From the NCBI RefSeq assembly GCF_003601985.1, contig NZ_QZXA01000004.1, positions 248,001 through 312,000 of the forward strand: a stretch of 64,000 nucleotides of DNA. Reading direction: 5' to 3'. This DNA comes from Mesorhizobium jarvisii. GTDB taxonomy: Bacteria; Pseudomonadota; Alphaproteobacteria; Rhizobiales; Rhizobiaceae. Positions 26,246 through 35,163 of the stretch are shown in pieces. The first letter of the stretch is position 1; every line of letters begins with the position of its first letter. The position numbers and the translations under genes were made by a program. The notes beneath the pieces were generated by a model. The model worked only from the letters and a program-made list of their open reading frames with translations. It made no database searches and had not been told where the DNA came from.

Positions 26246-26623
26246 CTATTTGTCGACGAGGTTCAGGATGTTGCCGTCCGGGTCCTTGAACCAGGCGACT
26301 TTCATGCCTTGGCCGACATGGATGTCGCCCTTGATCGTCAGGCCGGGCATTTCGTAATGCTCGAAGACAACGCCTTTCGATTTCAATGATTTGACGACAG
26401 TCTCGATCTGATCGCCTACCGTCCACGTCACCGCCGTCGCCTTGTTGGTACCTGCGAATTGGGAATGATAGACATTGATGAGCGTGTCGCCGCTTTTGTA
26501 GACGACAAGCTCGCCGCCCATGTCGTCGATCTGCTTGAGGCCTAGCGTGCCTTCATAGAAGGCCTTTGCCTTTGCCAGGTCCTTGACGGCGAGATTGGCC
26601 GTTGCGTTGCTTTTCTCGAGCAT
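26246..26623 (-). CDS. VOC/glyoxalase-family protein
   Basis: Cytoplasmic protein of 125 residues with the vicinal-oxygen-chelate beta-alpha-beta-beta-beta repeat: NATANLAVKDLAKAKAFYEG at the start and VAWFKDPDGNILNLV at the end. Family members are glyoxalases, dioxygenases or antibiotic-binding proteins. Only some metal-ligand positions are evident, so the activity cannot be stated. GGAAGGAG lies upstream of the start. It is convergent with pit. Confidence 0.88.
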   Translation of the reverse strand: MLEKSNATANLAVKDLAKAKAFYEGTLGLKQIDDMGGELVVYKSGDTLINVYHSQFAGTNKATAVTWTVGDQIETVVKSLKSKGVVFEHYEMPGLTIKGDIHVGQGMKVAWFKDPDGNILNLVDK

Positions 26624-26830
26624 GACCGTCTCCTTCCCGCATTGTCGTGTCCTCGTTCAGGCAAACGAAATAGGGCACGCGGCCCGTTTGGCCATCGGCC
26701 GGAAGCGTCATCCGGCAAGAATCCGACAGCATCGGTCGTTTTCCGTGGCACGCCGGGCAAGCCTTTGCGTCACGGCTTGGTTCTCGCCGGAAACTGCACT
26801 ATCTGCATTGCCAAACGCCGAGGAAAGATC

Positions 26831-28000
26831 ATGTCCGTCACCAAGGAAATCGTCACCGAGCGCCTGAAGACGGTCAACGGACCGGACTTCACCGGCAACA
26901 TCGTCGATCTCGGTATGGTTTCCGAGATTTTCATCGCCGATTCGAAAGTCTTCTTCTCGATCACCGTTCCCGCCGCCAGGGCGCAGGAAATGGAACCGCT
27001 GCGCGCCGCCGCGGAGCGCGTGGTGAAAGCAATTCCCGGCGTCGCCGGTGCCGTGGTGGCGCTGACGGCGGAAAAAAAGGGCGGCGGCATGGAGGCGCCG
27101 GTGTCCGCGCGCCCCGCACCCAGGCCGGCACCGCCGGCGACCCCCCAGCGTCCCGCGCCGCAGGCGCCGGCCTCACACAGCTCGGGCAAGCGCGGCGTGC
27201 CCGGCATCGAGGCGATCATCGCCGTTGCTTCCGGCAAGGGCGGCGTCGGCAAGTCGACCACCGCCGTCAATCTGGCGCTTGGCCTTGCCGCCAACGGCTT
27301 GCGGGTCGGCGTGCTCGACGCCGACATTTACGGCCCATCCATGCCGAAGCTGCTCAACATCCATGGCCGGCCACAGACGGTTGACGGCAAGATCCTGAAG
27401 CCGATGGAGAATTACGGCCTCAAGGTGATGTCGATGGGCTTCCTCGTCGATGAGGAGACGCCGATGATCTGGCGGGGCCCGATGGTGATGTCGGCGCTGA
27501 CGCAGATGCTGCGCGAGGTCGAATGGGGCCGGCTCGACGTGCTTGTCGTCGATATGCCGCCCGGAACCGGCGATGCGCAGCTGACCATGGCGCAGCAGGT
27601 GCCGCTGGCCGGTGCCGTCATCGTCTCGACGCCGCAGGACCTGGCGCTGATCGATGCCCGCAAGGGACTGAACATGTTCAAGAAGGTCGACGTACCGCTG
27701 CTCGGCATCGTCGAGAATATGAGCTATTTCATCGCGCCCGATACCGGCAAGCGCTACGACATTTTCGGCCATGGCGGCGCGCGCCGCGAGGCCGAACGCC
27801 TCGGCGTCACCTTCCTCGGCGAAGTGCCGCTGGAAATGGGCATCCGCGAAAGCTCGGATGCCGGGCAGCCGGTGGTTGTCTCGAAGCCCGATAGCGCGGA
27901 GGCCAAAGCCTATCGCGACATCGCCGCCAAGGTCTGGGACAGGGTCAATGAGGAACGAGTCGCGGCCGAAGCGGCAGTGCCGAGCATCGTCTTCGAGTGA
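26831..28000 (+). CDS. apbC: Mrp/ApbC-type P-loop ATPase, Fe-S cluster carrier
   Basis: Protein of 389 residues. The N-terminal MIP18/DUF59 domain (~1-85) is followed by a Pro/Ala-rich linker (~88-118) and a ParA/MinD-type ATPase whose deviant Walker A is SGKGGVGKSTTAVNLAL (~134-150), with VVDMPPGTGDAQL as the conserved switch. The CXXC normally found after VENMS in Mrp/Nbp35 proteins is replaced by YFIAPDTGKRY, so cluster binding through that pair is lacking. GAGGAAAG lies upstream of the start at 26831. It is monocistronic here. Confidence 0.92.
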   Translation: MSVTKEIVTERLKTVNGPDFTGNIVDLGMVSEIFIADSKVFFSITVPAARAQEMEPLRAAAERVVKAIPGVAGAVVALTAEKKGGGMEAPVSARPAPRPAPPATPQRPAPQAPASHSSGKRGVPGIEAIIAVASGKGGVGKSTTAVNLALGLAANGLRVGVLDADIYGPSMPKLLNIHGRPQTVDGKILKPMENYGLKVMSMGFLVDEETPMIWRGPMVMSALTQMLREVEWGRLDVLVVDMPPGTGDAQLTMAQQVPLAGAVIVSTPQDLALIDARKGLNMFKKVDVPLLGIVENMSYFIAPDTGKRYDIFGHGGARREAERLGVTFLGEVPLEMGIRESSDAGQPVVVSKPDSAEAKAYRDIAAKVWDRVNEERVAAEAAVPSIVFE

Positions 28001-28016
28001 CCTCGCAGCGAAACGG

Positions 28017-28466
28017 TCAGCCGCCGACCTTCTCGCCGAAACTCGAAAAGAACTGCCCGGCCAGTTTTTTCGACGTCGACTCGATCAGCCGGCTGCCGAG
28101 CTGGGCAATCTTGCCGCCGACATCGGCCTTGGCCGCGTATTTGAGCACCGTGGCATCCGGCCCATCCTCGGTCAGCGTCACGTCGGCGCCGCCCTTGGCG
28201 AAGCCGGCAATGCCGCCCTTGCCTTCGCCCTGGATGGTGTAGGAATGCGGCGGCTTGAGATTTTTCAGCGTCACTTCGCCGTTGAAGGTGGCCTTGATAG
28301 GCCCGATCTTCAGCACCACCGTCGCGGCCATCTCGGTCGGCGACTTCATGTCGAGGCTCTGGCAACCGGGAATGGTCGCCTTCAAAACCTCGGGATCGTT
28401 CAGCGCTTCCCAGACTTTTTGCAGGGGTGCGGCAATGCGTTCCTCGCCTTCGATCACCAAAGCCAT
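28017..28466 (-). CDS. CoxG-family (carbon monoxide dehydrogenase subunit G) SRPBCC protein
   Basis: START/Bet v1-fold protein of 149 residues. Typical CoxG features are the start LVIEGEERIAAPLQKVWEAL, DPEVLKATIPGCQSL, and the glycine-rich GGIAGFAKGGADVTL. CoxG helps recruit CO/xanthine-oxidase-type dehydrogenases to the membrane, but no such enzyme is nearby, so this may be a stand-alone paralogue. The start at 28466 has GGGAGG upstream. It is convergent with apbC, 16 bases apart. Confidence 0.87.
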   Translation of the reverse strand: MALVIEGEERIAAPLQKVWEALNDPEVLKATIPGCQSLDMKSPTEMAATVVLKIGPIKATFNGEVTLKNLKPPHSYTIQGEGKGGIAGFAKGGADVTLTEDGPDATVLKYAAKADVGGKIAQLGSRLIESTSKKLAGQFFSSFGEKVGG

Positions 28467-28615
28467 CAAGAACCTCCCGGAAACAATGGTCTGAAGCCCT
28501 AGCGCAGAGGTGCTGTTATGTCTATCGCACCAAAGTGCGGGTTGGGAACGCGTGTGCCCCTTGCTTGCATTGACGCGTTGTCATATCGATTTGTCATACA
28601 AATACGGAGACCGTG

Positions 28616-30421
28616 ATGGCCGGCGCCCCCACCAAGAAGAAAAAATTCCGCTCGCAGGAGTGGTTCGACAACCCTGACAACCCCGGCATGACGGCGCTCT
28701 ATCTTGAGCGATACCTGAATTACGGGCTGACGCGCGCCGAACTGATGTCGGGCAAGCCGCTGATCGGCATCGCCCAGACCGGCTCGGATCTGTCGCCCTG
28801 CAACCGACACCATATCGAGCTCGCCAAGCGCGTGCGCGAAGGCATCGTCTCGATGGGCGGCATTCCCTTCGAATTCCCATGCCATCCGATCCAGGAGACC
28901 GGCAAGCGCCCGACCGCGGCCCTTGACCGCAACCTTGCCTATCTAGGCCTCGTCGAGGTGCTCTACGGCTACCCGCTCGACGGCGTCGTGCTGACCATCG
29001 GTTGCGACAAGACGACGCCGGCGCTGCTCATGGCGGCGGCCACCGTCAACATCCCGGCCATCGCCCTGTCGGTCGGCCCGATGCTCAACGGCTGGCACAA
29101 GGGCAAGCGCACCGGCTCCGGCACCATCGTCTGGGAATCGCGCCAGCGCCTGTCGGCCGGCGAGATCGACTATGACGAGTTCATGGATATCGTCGCCTCC
29201 TCGGCGCCCTCCACCGGCTACTGCAACACGATGGGCACCGCCACCACGATGAATTCGCTGGCAGAAGCGCTCGGCATGCAGCTGCCGGGCTCGGCCGCCA
29301 TCCCGGCCCCTTACCGCGAGCGCGGGCAGATCGCCTACGAGACGGGCAAGCGCATCGTCGACATGGTGCATGAGGATTTGAAACCGTCGGACATCATGAC
29401 GCGCAAGGCCTTCGAGAATGCCATCGTCGTCAATTCGGCGATCGGCGGCTCGACCAACGCGCCGATCCATCTCAACGCCATTGCCCGCCATCTCGGCGTG
29501 CAGCTCGACAATGATGACTGGCAGGAGATCGGCCTCAAGGTGCCGCTCCTCGTCAATCTGCAGCCGACGGGCGAGTATCTCGGCGAGGATTATCATCACG
29601 CCGGCGGCGTGCCGGCCGTAGTGGCCGAGCTGATGAAGGGCGGGCTGTTGCCGCATCCCGATGCCCTGACGGCCAATGGCAAGTCGATCGGCGACAATTG
29701 CAAGGCGGCGGTGGTCGAAAACGCCGATGTCATCCGCAGCGTCGACAAGCCGCTGAAGGTCAATGCCGGCTTCATCAACCTCAGCGGCAACCTGTTCGAT
29801 TCGGCGATCATGAAAACCAGCGGCATCTCGCCGGAATTCCGCGAGCGCTACCTCTCCAATCCGAAGGACCCGGAAGCTTTCGAAGGCAACGCCATGGTCT
29901 TTGACGGGCCGGAGGATTACCACGCCCGCATCGACGATCCGGCGCAAGGCATCGACGAACACACGATCCTGTTCATGCGCGGCGCCGGCCCGGTCGGCTA
30001 TCCCGGTGGCGCCGAGGTCGTCAACATGCAGCCGCCGGCATACCTCATCAAGAAGGGCATCCATGCGCTGGCCTGCATCGGCGACGGCCGCCAGTCGGGC
30101 ACGTCGGGCTCGCCGTCGATTCTCAACGCCTCGCCGGAGGCTGCCATTGGCGGCGGACTGGCGCTGCTCAAGACAGGTGATCGCGTCCGCATCGACCTGA
30201 ACAAGGGCACCGCCAACATCCTGGTCAGCGACGAAGAGATCGCCAAGCGGCGCGCGGCGCTGCAGGGCAATGGCGGCTACCACTATCCGCAGCACCAGAC
30301 GCCGTGGCAGGAAATCCAGCGCGGCATGGTCGACCAGTTCGACCAGGGCATGGTGTTGAAGCCGGCGGTGAAATACCAGGATGTCGCGCACACCAGGGGC
30401 GTGCCCCGGGACAATCACTGA
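28616..30421 (+). CDS. IlvD/Edd-family sugar-acid dehydratase (xylonate-dehydratase-like)
   Basis: Fe-S dehydratase of 601 residues. Likely cluster ligands are Cys62 (SPCNRHH), Cys130 (IGCDKTTP) and Cys203 (GYCNTMGTA). The stretches [33 protein letters not shown] and [17 protein letters not shown] resemble Caulobacter D-xylonate dehydratase (XylD) more than amino-acid-pathway IlvD, so an aldonate substrate is likely; which sugar acid is not settled. GGAG precedes the start. No sugar transport or dehydrogenase genes are adjacent. The stop codon lies inside the first unit of a 22-bp tandem repeat. Confidence 0.88.
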   Translation: MAGAPTKKKKFRSQEWFDNPDNPGMTALYLERYLNYGLTRAELMSGKPLIGIAQTGSDLSPCNRHHIELAKRVREGIVSMGGIPFEFPCHPIQETGKRPTAALDRNLAYLGLVEVLYGYPLDGVVLTIGCDKTTPALLMAAATVNIPAIALSVGPMLNGWHKGKRTGSGTIVWESRQRLSAGEIDYDEFMDIVASSAPSTGYCNTMGTATTMNSLAEALGMQLPGSAAIPAPYRERGQIAYETGKRIVDMVHEDLKPSDIMTRKAFENAIVVNSAIGGSTNAPIHLNAIARHLGVQLDNDDWQEIGLKVPLLVNLQPTGEYLGEDYHHAGGVPAVVAELMKGGLLPHPDALTANGKSIGDNCKAAVVENADVIRSVDKPLKVNAGFINLSGNLFDSAIMKTSGISPEFRERYLSNPKDPEAFEGNAMVFDGPEDYHARIDDPAQGIDEHTILFMRGAGPVGYPGGAEVVNMQPPAYLIKKGIHALACIGDGRQSGTSGSPSILNASPEAAIGGGLALLKTGDRVRIDLNKGTANILVSDEEIAKRRAALQGNGGYHYPQHQTPWQEIQRGMVDQFDQGMVLKPAVKYQDVAHTRGVPRDNH

Positions 30422-30465
30422 TTGCTTCGGGGACAATCACGGATTGCTCCGGGGACAATCACTGA
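30406..30465. repeat. 22-bp tandem repeat spanning the dehydratase stop codon
   Basis: Two full copies (30406-30427 and 30428-30449) and one partial copy (30450-30465) of a unit like CGGGGACAATCACTGATTGC. The first copy contains the last codons GAC AAT CAC and the TGA stop of the dehydratase. The later copies repeat that end outside the gene. Copies differ at one to three positions. This looks like local tandem duplication of the gene's 3' end. Confidence 0.8.
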
Positions 30466-30473
30466 CGCTGAAT

Positions 30474-30512
30474 CGGCGGCGGCCTGGTCAATCGGGCCGC
30501 CGCCGCCGTTTT
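30474..30512 (+). terminator. Rho-independent terminator after the dehydratase gene
   Basis: Eleven-base perfect stem CGGCGGCGGCC (30474-30484) / GGCCGCCGCCG (30495-30505), ten-base loop, then CCGTTTT. GC-rich stem plus short T-run fits a terminator for the dehydratase transcript, directly after the tandem repeat. Confidence 0.65.
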
Positions 30513-30668
30513 CAGTTCTGTGTGGTTTGGCCCGGTCGAGGCCGGTCACGATCCTTGACAAGCGCTCGCAACAAATCCACCATTGTGGCCAAGGGGTGCA
30601 TCGCGACGACCCCGTGAGGCGTCAGCCCAACGTTCGCGTCCAGGCTTCTCTATCAGGAGGTGGACGCC

Positions 30669-31487
30669 ATGCCGTCAACAACCGCTATCACCGTATCGCA
30701 ACTGTCTCGTCTGGTCGGCCTGCCGGGAGCCCCGGTAATCGTCGATGTTCGCATCGATGAGGATTTCGACGCCGATCCACGCCTGCTGCCGGCCTCGATC
30801 CGGCGCGATTTCAAAACCGTTCCGACCTGGGCGCCCGATTTCGCCGGCCAGCCTGTGGCGGTCGTCTGCCAGAAAGGCCTGAAGCTGTCGCAAGGTGTCG
30901 CCGCATGGCTGCGTCATGAGGGGATTCCCGCCGAATCCCTTGAAGGGGGTTTCGAAGCCTGGCGCGAGGCAGACGGGCTTTTGGTCAGCACCGACAAATT
31001 GCCACCGCGCGACGAAAAGGGCCATACCGTATGGGTGACACGGGCACGCCCGAAGGTCGACCGCATCGCTTGCCCCTGGCTGATCCGGCGTTTCGTCGAT
31101 CCTCATGCGGTCTTCCTGTTTGTCGAGGCAGCCGAAGTGCCGGCTGTCGCTGACCGCTTTCAGGCCGTGCCGTTCGACATCGACAATGTGTTCTGGAGCC
31201 ATCGCGGTGAACGCTGCACCTTCGATACGATGATCGAGGAATTCGGGCTGGAATCCACCGCACTCGACCGCCTCGCCGCGATCGTGCGCGCGGCCGACAC
31301 CGCAAGGCTCGATCTGGCGCCCCAGGCCGCCGGCTTTCTGGCTGCTTCGCTTGGCCTGTCGCGGATGTTTCGCGACGATCTGGAACAACTGGAAGCAGGC
31401 ATGCTGCTCTACGATGCGTTCTTCCGCTGGTGCCGCGATGCCACCGAGGAAACGCACAATTGGCCCAGCGCGGGTAAACCGTCATGA
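30669..31487 (+). CDS. chrB: Rhodanese-ChrB fusion, chromate resistance protein
   Basis: Protein of 272 residues. A rhodanese domain (~1-105, VIVDVRIDEDF and active-site loop VVCQKGLKLS with the catalytic cysteine) is followed by a ChrB C-terminal domain (~115-265: ARPKVDRIACPWLIRRFVDP, WSHRGERCTFDTMIEEFGL). ChrB proteins promote or regulate chromate resistance. Here the usual ChrB N-terminal domain is replaced by rhodanese. AGGAGG at 30655-30660 selects the ATG at 30669. The gene overlaps chrA by four bases. Confidence 0.9.
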   Translation: MPSTTAITVSQLSRLVGLPGAPVIVDVRIDEDFDADPRLLPASIRRDFKTVPTWAPDFAGQPVAVVCQKGLKLSQGVAAWLRHEGIPAESLEGGFEAWREADGLLVSTDKLPPRDEKGHTVWVTRARPKVDRIACPWLIRRFVDPHAVFLFVEAAEVPAVADRFQAVPFDIDNVFWSHRGERCTFDTMIEEFGLESTALDRLAAIVRAADTARLDLAPQAAGFLAASLGLSRMFRDDLEQLEAGMLLYDAFFRWCRDATEETHNWPSAGKPS

Positions 31488-32875
31488 GCGCCGTTGTGCC
31501 TGCACATGGGTCGGGGAACGTCGAGGCGCCGGCTGTGCCGACCTTTGCCAAAGCCGTCAAGGTCTGGGCGAAGATCGGACTGCTCAGCTTCGGCGGGCCG
31601 GCCGGGCAGATCGCCCTGATGCACAGGGAACTGGTCGAGGAACGGCGCTGGATCGGTGAACAGCGTTTCCTGCATGCGCTGAACTACTGCATGCTTTTGC
31701 CTGGCCCGGAAGCCCAGCAACTTGCCATCTATATCGGCTGGCTGCTGCACAGGACGATCGGCGGTCTTGTCGCCGGCATCCTGTTCGTCGTGCCCGGCGC
31801 GCTCGTCATGCTGATCCTGAGCAGCCTCTACGTGCTCTATGGCGACATTCCGCTCGTCGAGGCGCTTTTCCTCGGGGTGAAGGCGGCGGTGCTTGCCATC
31901 GTCATCGAGGCGGTGATCCGCATCGGACGGCGCGCCCTGAAAAACCCGGCCATGGTGTCGATCGCGGTCGCGGCCTTCATCGCAATCTACGCGTTGAATG
32001 TGCCGTTCCCGCTGATCATCCTGCTCGCCGGCCTGACAGGATGGCTGGGAGACCGCCTCGCTCCGGGTCTCTTCTCCGGTTCGGCGCACGGCAAGGATGA
32101 TGGTCCTGATATCAAGGGCGCCGTCGACCTGATGTTCGAGCGCGGCGAACTGTCCCATGTCAAACCGACCAGATGGCATGCGCCGCGCACTGTCGCGATC
32201 TGGCTGCCGATTTGGCTCGGACCGGTCCTCCTGATCTGGTGGTTCACCGGCTCTGCCAGTGTGTGGACCGAGATAGGCCGGTTCTTCAGCCTGATGGCGG
32301 TCGTCACCTTCGGCGGCGCCTATGCGGTGCTGGCCTATGTCGCGCAGGCCGCCGTCCAGTCATTCGGCTGGCTGGCTCCCGGTGAAATGGTTGATGGTCT
32401 CGGACTTGCCGAGACCACGCCCGGCCCGCTCATCCTGGTGCTGCAGTTTGTCGGCTTCATCGCCGCGTTCCGTCACTCCGGGTCACTGAACCCATTGCTT
32501 GGCGGATCGCTCGGAGCGCTGCTGACCCTGTGGGTGACCTTCACGCCGTGCTTCTTCTGGATATTCCTTGGCGCGCCCTATATCGAGGCCTTGCGCGGCA
32601 ACAGGGCCTTGTCGGCGGCGCTCGGCGCGATCACCGCCGCTGTTGTCGGCGTCATCATGAATCTCGCTTTGTGGTTTGCCTTGCACGTCGTCTTCCGTGA
32701 GGTGCACGCAATGAGCCTCGGCATGAATGTGCCGGTGCTTGCGTCGATCGACTGGCGCGCGGCGCTGCTGTCCTTGGCCGCGATGATCGCCATCCTGAAG
32801 CTGAAGATCGGCATGCTGCCGACGCTCGCTGGATCGGCCCTTGCCGGTGTCTTGCTGCTGGCGGTAAGTGGCTAG
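31484..32875 (+). CDS. chrA: Chromate efflux transporter ChrA
   Basis: Membrane protein of 463 residues of the CHR superfamily with two homologous halves, as in full-length ChrA. The first begins KIGLLSFGGPAGQIALMHRE with ALNYCMLLPGPEAQQLAIYI; the second shows AVVTFGGAYAVLAYVAQAAV and GLAETTPGPLILVLQFVGFI. It exports chromate (or acts as sulfate/chromate exchanger). Its ATG overlaps the chrB stop, so resistance genes are translationally coupled. Confidence 0.94.
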   Translation: MSAVVPAHGSGNVEAPAVPTFAKAVKVWAKIGLLSFGGPAGQIALMHRELVEERRWIGEQRFLHALNYCMLLPGPEAQQLAIYIGWLLHRTIGGLVAGILFVVPGALVMLILSSLYVLYGDIPLVEALFLGVKAAVLAIVIEAVIRIGRRALKNPAMVSIAVAAFIAIYALNVPFPLIILLAGLTGWLGDRLAPGLFSGSAHGKDDGPDIKGAVDLMFERGELSHVKPTRWHAPRTVAIWLPIWLGPVLLIWWFTGSASVWTEIGRFFSLMAVVTFGGAYAVLAYVAQAAVQSFGWLAPGEMVDGLGLAETTPGPLILVLQFVGFIAAFRHSGSLNPLLGGSLGALLTLWVTFTPCFFWIFLGAPYIEALRGNRALSAALGAITAAVVGVIMNLALWFALHVVFREVHAMSLGMNVPVLASIDWRAALLSLAAMIAILKLKIGMLPTLAGSALAGVLLLAVSG

Positions 32876-32939
32876 ATGCCAGCCTGCTTTGTATTCCGCT
32901 TCCCGACCACTTAAGTGGTTGGAAACGGATTGGAACATC

Positions 32940-33338
32940 ATGGCGCAACGACGCTCTTCCCTCGGCTTTCTCGGCATGTTCGGCCGCTCGGGTGATCTGA
33001 GGCAGCTCGATTCCGCCTTGCGCGGCGCCGACCTGCACCCCGCCCTCGTGCCGGAGGGCGTGAAGCTCACAATCGTCAATCTGATGAAGGATCGCTGGCC
33101 GGACGAGCCGCCGCCACAGGCCTATCCGGACGTGGCGCTGCTGTTCAGCTATTGCATCGCCGGTCCGGAAACCTTCGAAAGCTCGCAAGGTTTGCAGCAG
33201 CGGCAGGACGTCGAACGCCGGATCGAGGCCGCGGTGGAGGCCGGCGACAGTTTCGACGCGCAGATCGTGCTGATGGCTCTGCACGCCAAGCTGATCAATG
33301 CCGAGGTCGTCGAGCGCTACGGTCTGGGCGCCGACTAG
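32940..33338 (+). CDS. Hypothetical protein
   Basis: Predicted soluble protein of 132 residues, no family recognised. It begins MAQRRSSLGFLGMFGRSGDL, contains a Pro-rich WPDEPPPQAYP stretch near 55-65, and has an acidic helical C-terminal half (QRQDVERRIEAAVEAGDSFD). The ribosome-binding site is weak (GGAAC). It stands alone after chrA and is convergent with the MttB-type gene; a six-base stem hairpin (GCCGGT/ACCGGC, 33364-33381) lies in the gap. Confidence 0.65.
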   Translation: MAQRRSSLGFLGMFGRSGDLRQLDSALRGADLHPALVPEGVKLTIVNLMKDRWPDEPPPQAYPDVALLFSYCIAGPETFESSQGLQQRQDVERRIEAAVEAGDSFDAQIVLMALHAKLINAEVVERYGLGAD

Positions 33339-33380
33339 GGCATGTTGATTTTCAGGCGATGGTGCCGGTCCGCAAACCGG

Positions 33381-34970
33381 CTACCCGCCCATATTGGCGC
33401 GCGGCAGCTTGATCATGTCGCCGAAGCGGGCGCGCAGTTTTTCGTCGAGCAGTTTTGGCACATGGCGCGGGAAGCGTTCGGCAAGGATGCGCTTCTTCTC
33501 GATGATCGCGCGCTGCAATATGTCGGGACGGCCCTTCTCGTTCCATTCCTTCGGCGAAAACCGGTCGCCGACGGCCGGGTAGAAATACTCCGTCTGCATC
33601 AGCCGCAGCGTCTGCTCGTTGCCGAGATAGTGGCCAGGCCCATTCAGGCAGACTTCGGCGATGGTGTCGATCGACAGCGCTTCGTCTGTCACCTCGATGC
33701 CGCGCACGCAGCGCAGGCAATGGCCGAGCATGTCATTGTCGATGATCAGGCTTTCCAGGCAGAAGCCGAGCAGCGAGGCATGCATGCCGGCCGATTCATA
33801 GACGAGGTTGAGCCCGGCCAAGCCGGCCATCACGTCGGTGATGCCTTTTTCGTAGCCGGACTGGATGTCGGGCAGTTTCGAATCCGTCATGCCGGCGGCC
33901 GAGCCACCCGGCAGATCGTAGAACTGCGCCATCTGCGCGCAGGCCGCGGTCAGCACCGCCTGTTCGGCCGAGCCGCCTGACATGGCGCCGGTCCGTAGGT
34001 CCGACACGAACGGCCATGTGCCGAAGATTGCCGGATGCCCCGGCTTGATGGCGTTGACATAGACCAGACCGGCCAGCACTTCGGCCACTGCCTGCACCAC
34101 GGCGCCGGCAATCGCCGCCGGCGCGGTCGCGCCGGCCTGGCCGGCCGACAAAAGCAGGATCGGGATGCCGCCTTCGACGCAGGCCTCGAGCACGCCGCAG
34201 GCATCCTCGGCGAATTTCATCGGCGGCACGACGAAGCAGTTGGAGTTCGACACGAACGGCCGGGCGCGGAAATTCTCCTCCCCGCCGGCAATGGCATAGA
34301 GCATTTCCAGCGCCGGCTGCACGTTCTCGCGCACCGTGAACGAGGTGCCGACATGCTTGGACGTACCCATCACGCAGGCATAGAGCGTGTTGAAGTCCAT
34401 TTCGAGCGGATCGGGAATGTCGCGCGGCACCATCGGCCGCTGGAAGAAATGGATGTTGTCGAGCCCCTCGACAATGCGGGCGGCGTCATAGATGTCCTGC
34501 AGCAGCGATTCGCGGTATTCGCGCTTCTCGACATCGACCAGATGCACGGCGGCGCCAGCCGTGCCGTAGTGCACGCGCTTGCCCTGGATCACCATATCGT
34601 GTTTCGGATCCTGGCCGTGCAAGGTGAAATTGCGTGCCGCTTTTTTGATCGTATCGAGCACCAGGGCGCGCGGGAAACGGATGCGGCCATCGTCGCCATA
34701 GGTGGCGCCGGCCTTGGTCAGCGCCTCGATGCAAGAGGGGATGGCATTGGCGAAGCCGACCGTCTCCAGCAGCGTCAGCACCGCCTCGTGGATGCGCTCC
34801 TGGTCGTTGCCGCGCAGCGGCCCGTAGCTGCCGCCCTCGAGGCCGGCGCGCACCGGCCTGATGTCGTCGGCGAGCGGCGCTGCCCGCATGGCACGGCGCG
34901 CTTCGCGTCCACCGGAGCGGCGCGAGCGCTGATCCGCCGCCGCTTCCTGCTTTTCAAGAACCACAGACAT
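33381..34970 (-). CDS. Trimethylamine methyltransferase family protein (non-pyrrolysine MttB/MtgB type)
   Basis: TIM-barrel methyltransferase of 529 residues. Recognisable MttB-family stretches include the substrate-barrel segment KHVGTSFTVREN, the GAMSGGSAEQAVLTAA loop and PGGSAAGMTDSKLPDIQSGY near 375-395. No in-frame TAG occurs, so it lacks pyrrolysine; non-Pyl members such as MtgB demethylate glycine betaine or proline-betaine-like quaternary amines using a corrinoid protein. No corrinoid protein gene is nearby. Residues 1-35 form a charged N-terminal tail. The start at 34970 has GGAG. A MocR regulator lies upstream on the same strand. Confidence 0.88.
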   Translation of the reverse strand: MSVVLEKQEAAADQRSRRSGGREARRAMRAAPLADDIRPVRAGLEGGSYGPLRGNDQERIHEAVLTLLETVGFANAIPSCIEALTKAGATYGDDGRIRFPRALVLDTIKKAARNFTLHGQDPKHDMVIQGKRVHYGTAGAAVHLVDVEKREYRESLLQDIYDAARIVEGLDNIHFFQRPMVPRDIPDPLEMDFNTLYACVMGTSKHVGTSFTVRENVQPALEMLYAIAGGEENFRARPFVSNSNCFVVPPMKFAEDACGVLEACVEGGIPILLLSAGQAGATAPAAIAGAVVQAVAEVLAGLVYVNAIKPGHPAIFGTWPFVSDLRTGAMSGGSAEQAVLTAACAQMAQFYDLPGGSAAGMTDSKLPDIQSGYEKGITDVMAGLAGLNLVYESAGMHASLLGFCLESLIIDNDMLGHCLRCVRGIEVTDEALSIDTIAEVCLNGPGHYLGNEQTLRLMQTEYFYPAVGDRFSPKEWNEKGRPDILQRAIIEKKRILAERFPRHVPKLLDEKLRARFGDMIKLPRANMGG

Positions 34971-35163
34971 GGAGGCACTCCACCTTTTCTCGGAAACAGG
35001 GCGGCGGTTGGTCCACCATCGGCTGCTTCTTCCCCTTTGTGCCACGACTATGCCGCCGGCATTGGCCCAGACCATGAGCCAGCCGGTCTGGTTGCATATG
35101 CCAGCGCTAAAGGAAACGGGGCCGCGATCGGGCGGCCCCGGTCAAAAGGATCGGATAAGTGGA

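Noticed and set aside
33381..34970. Pyrrolysine-containing trimethylamine methyltransferase
   Set aside because: There is no in-frame TAG before the stop and no pyl genes nearby, so it belongs to the non-pyrrolysine branch.
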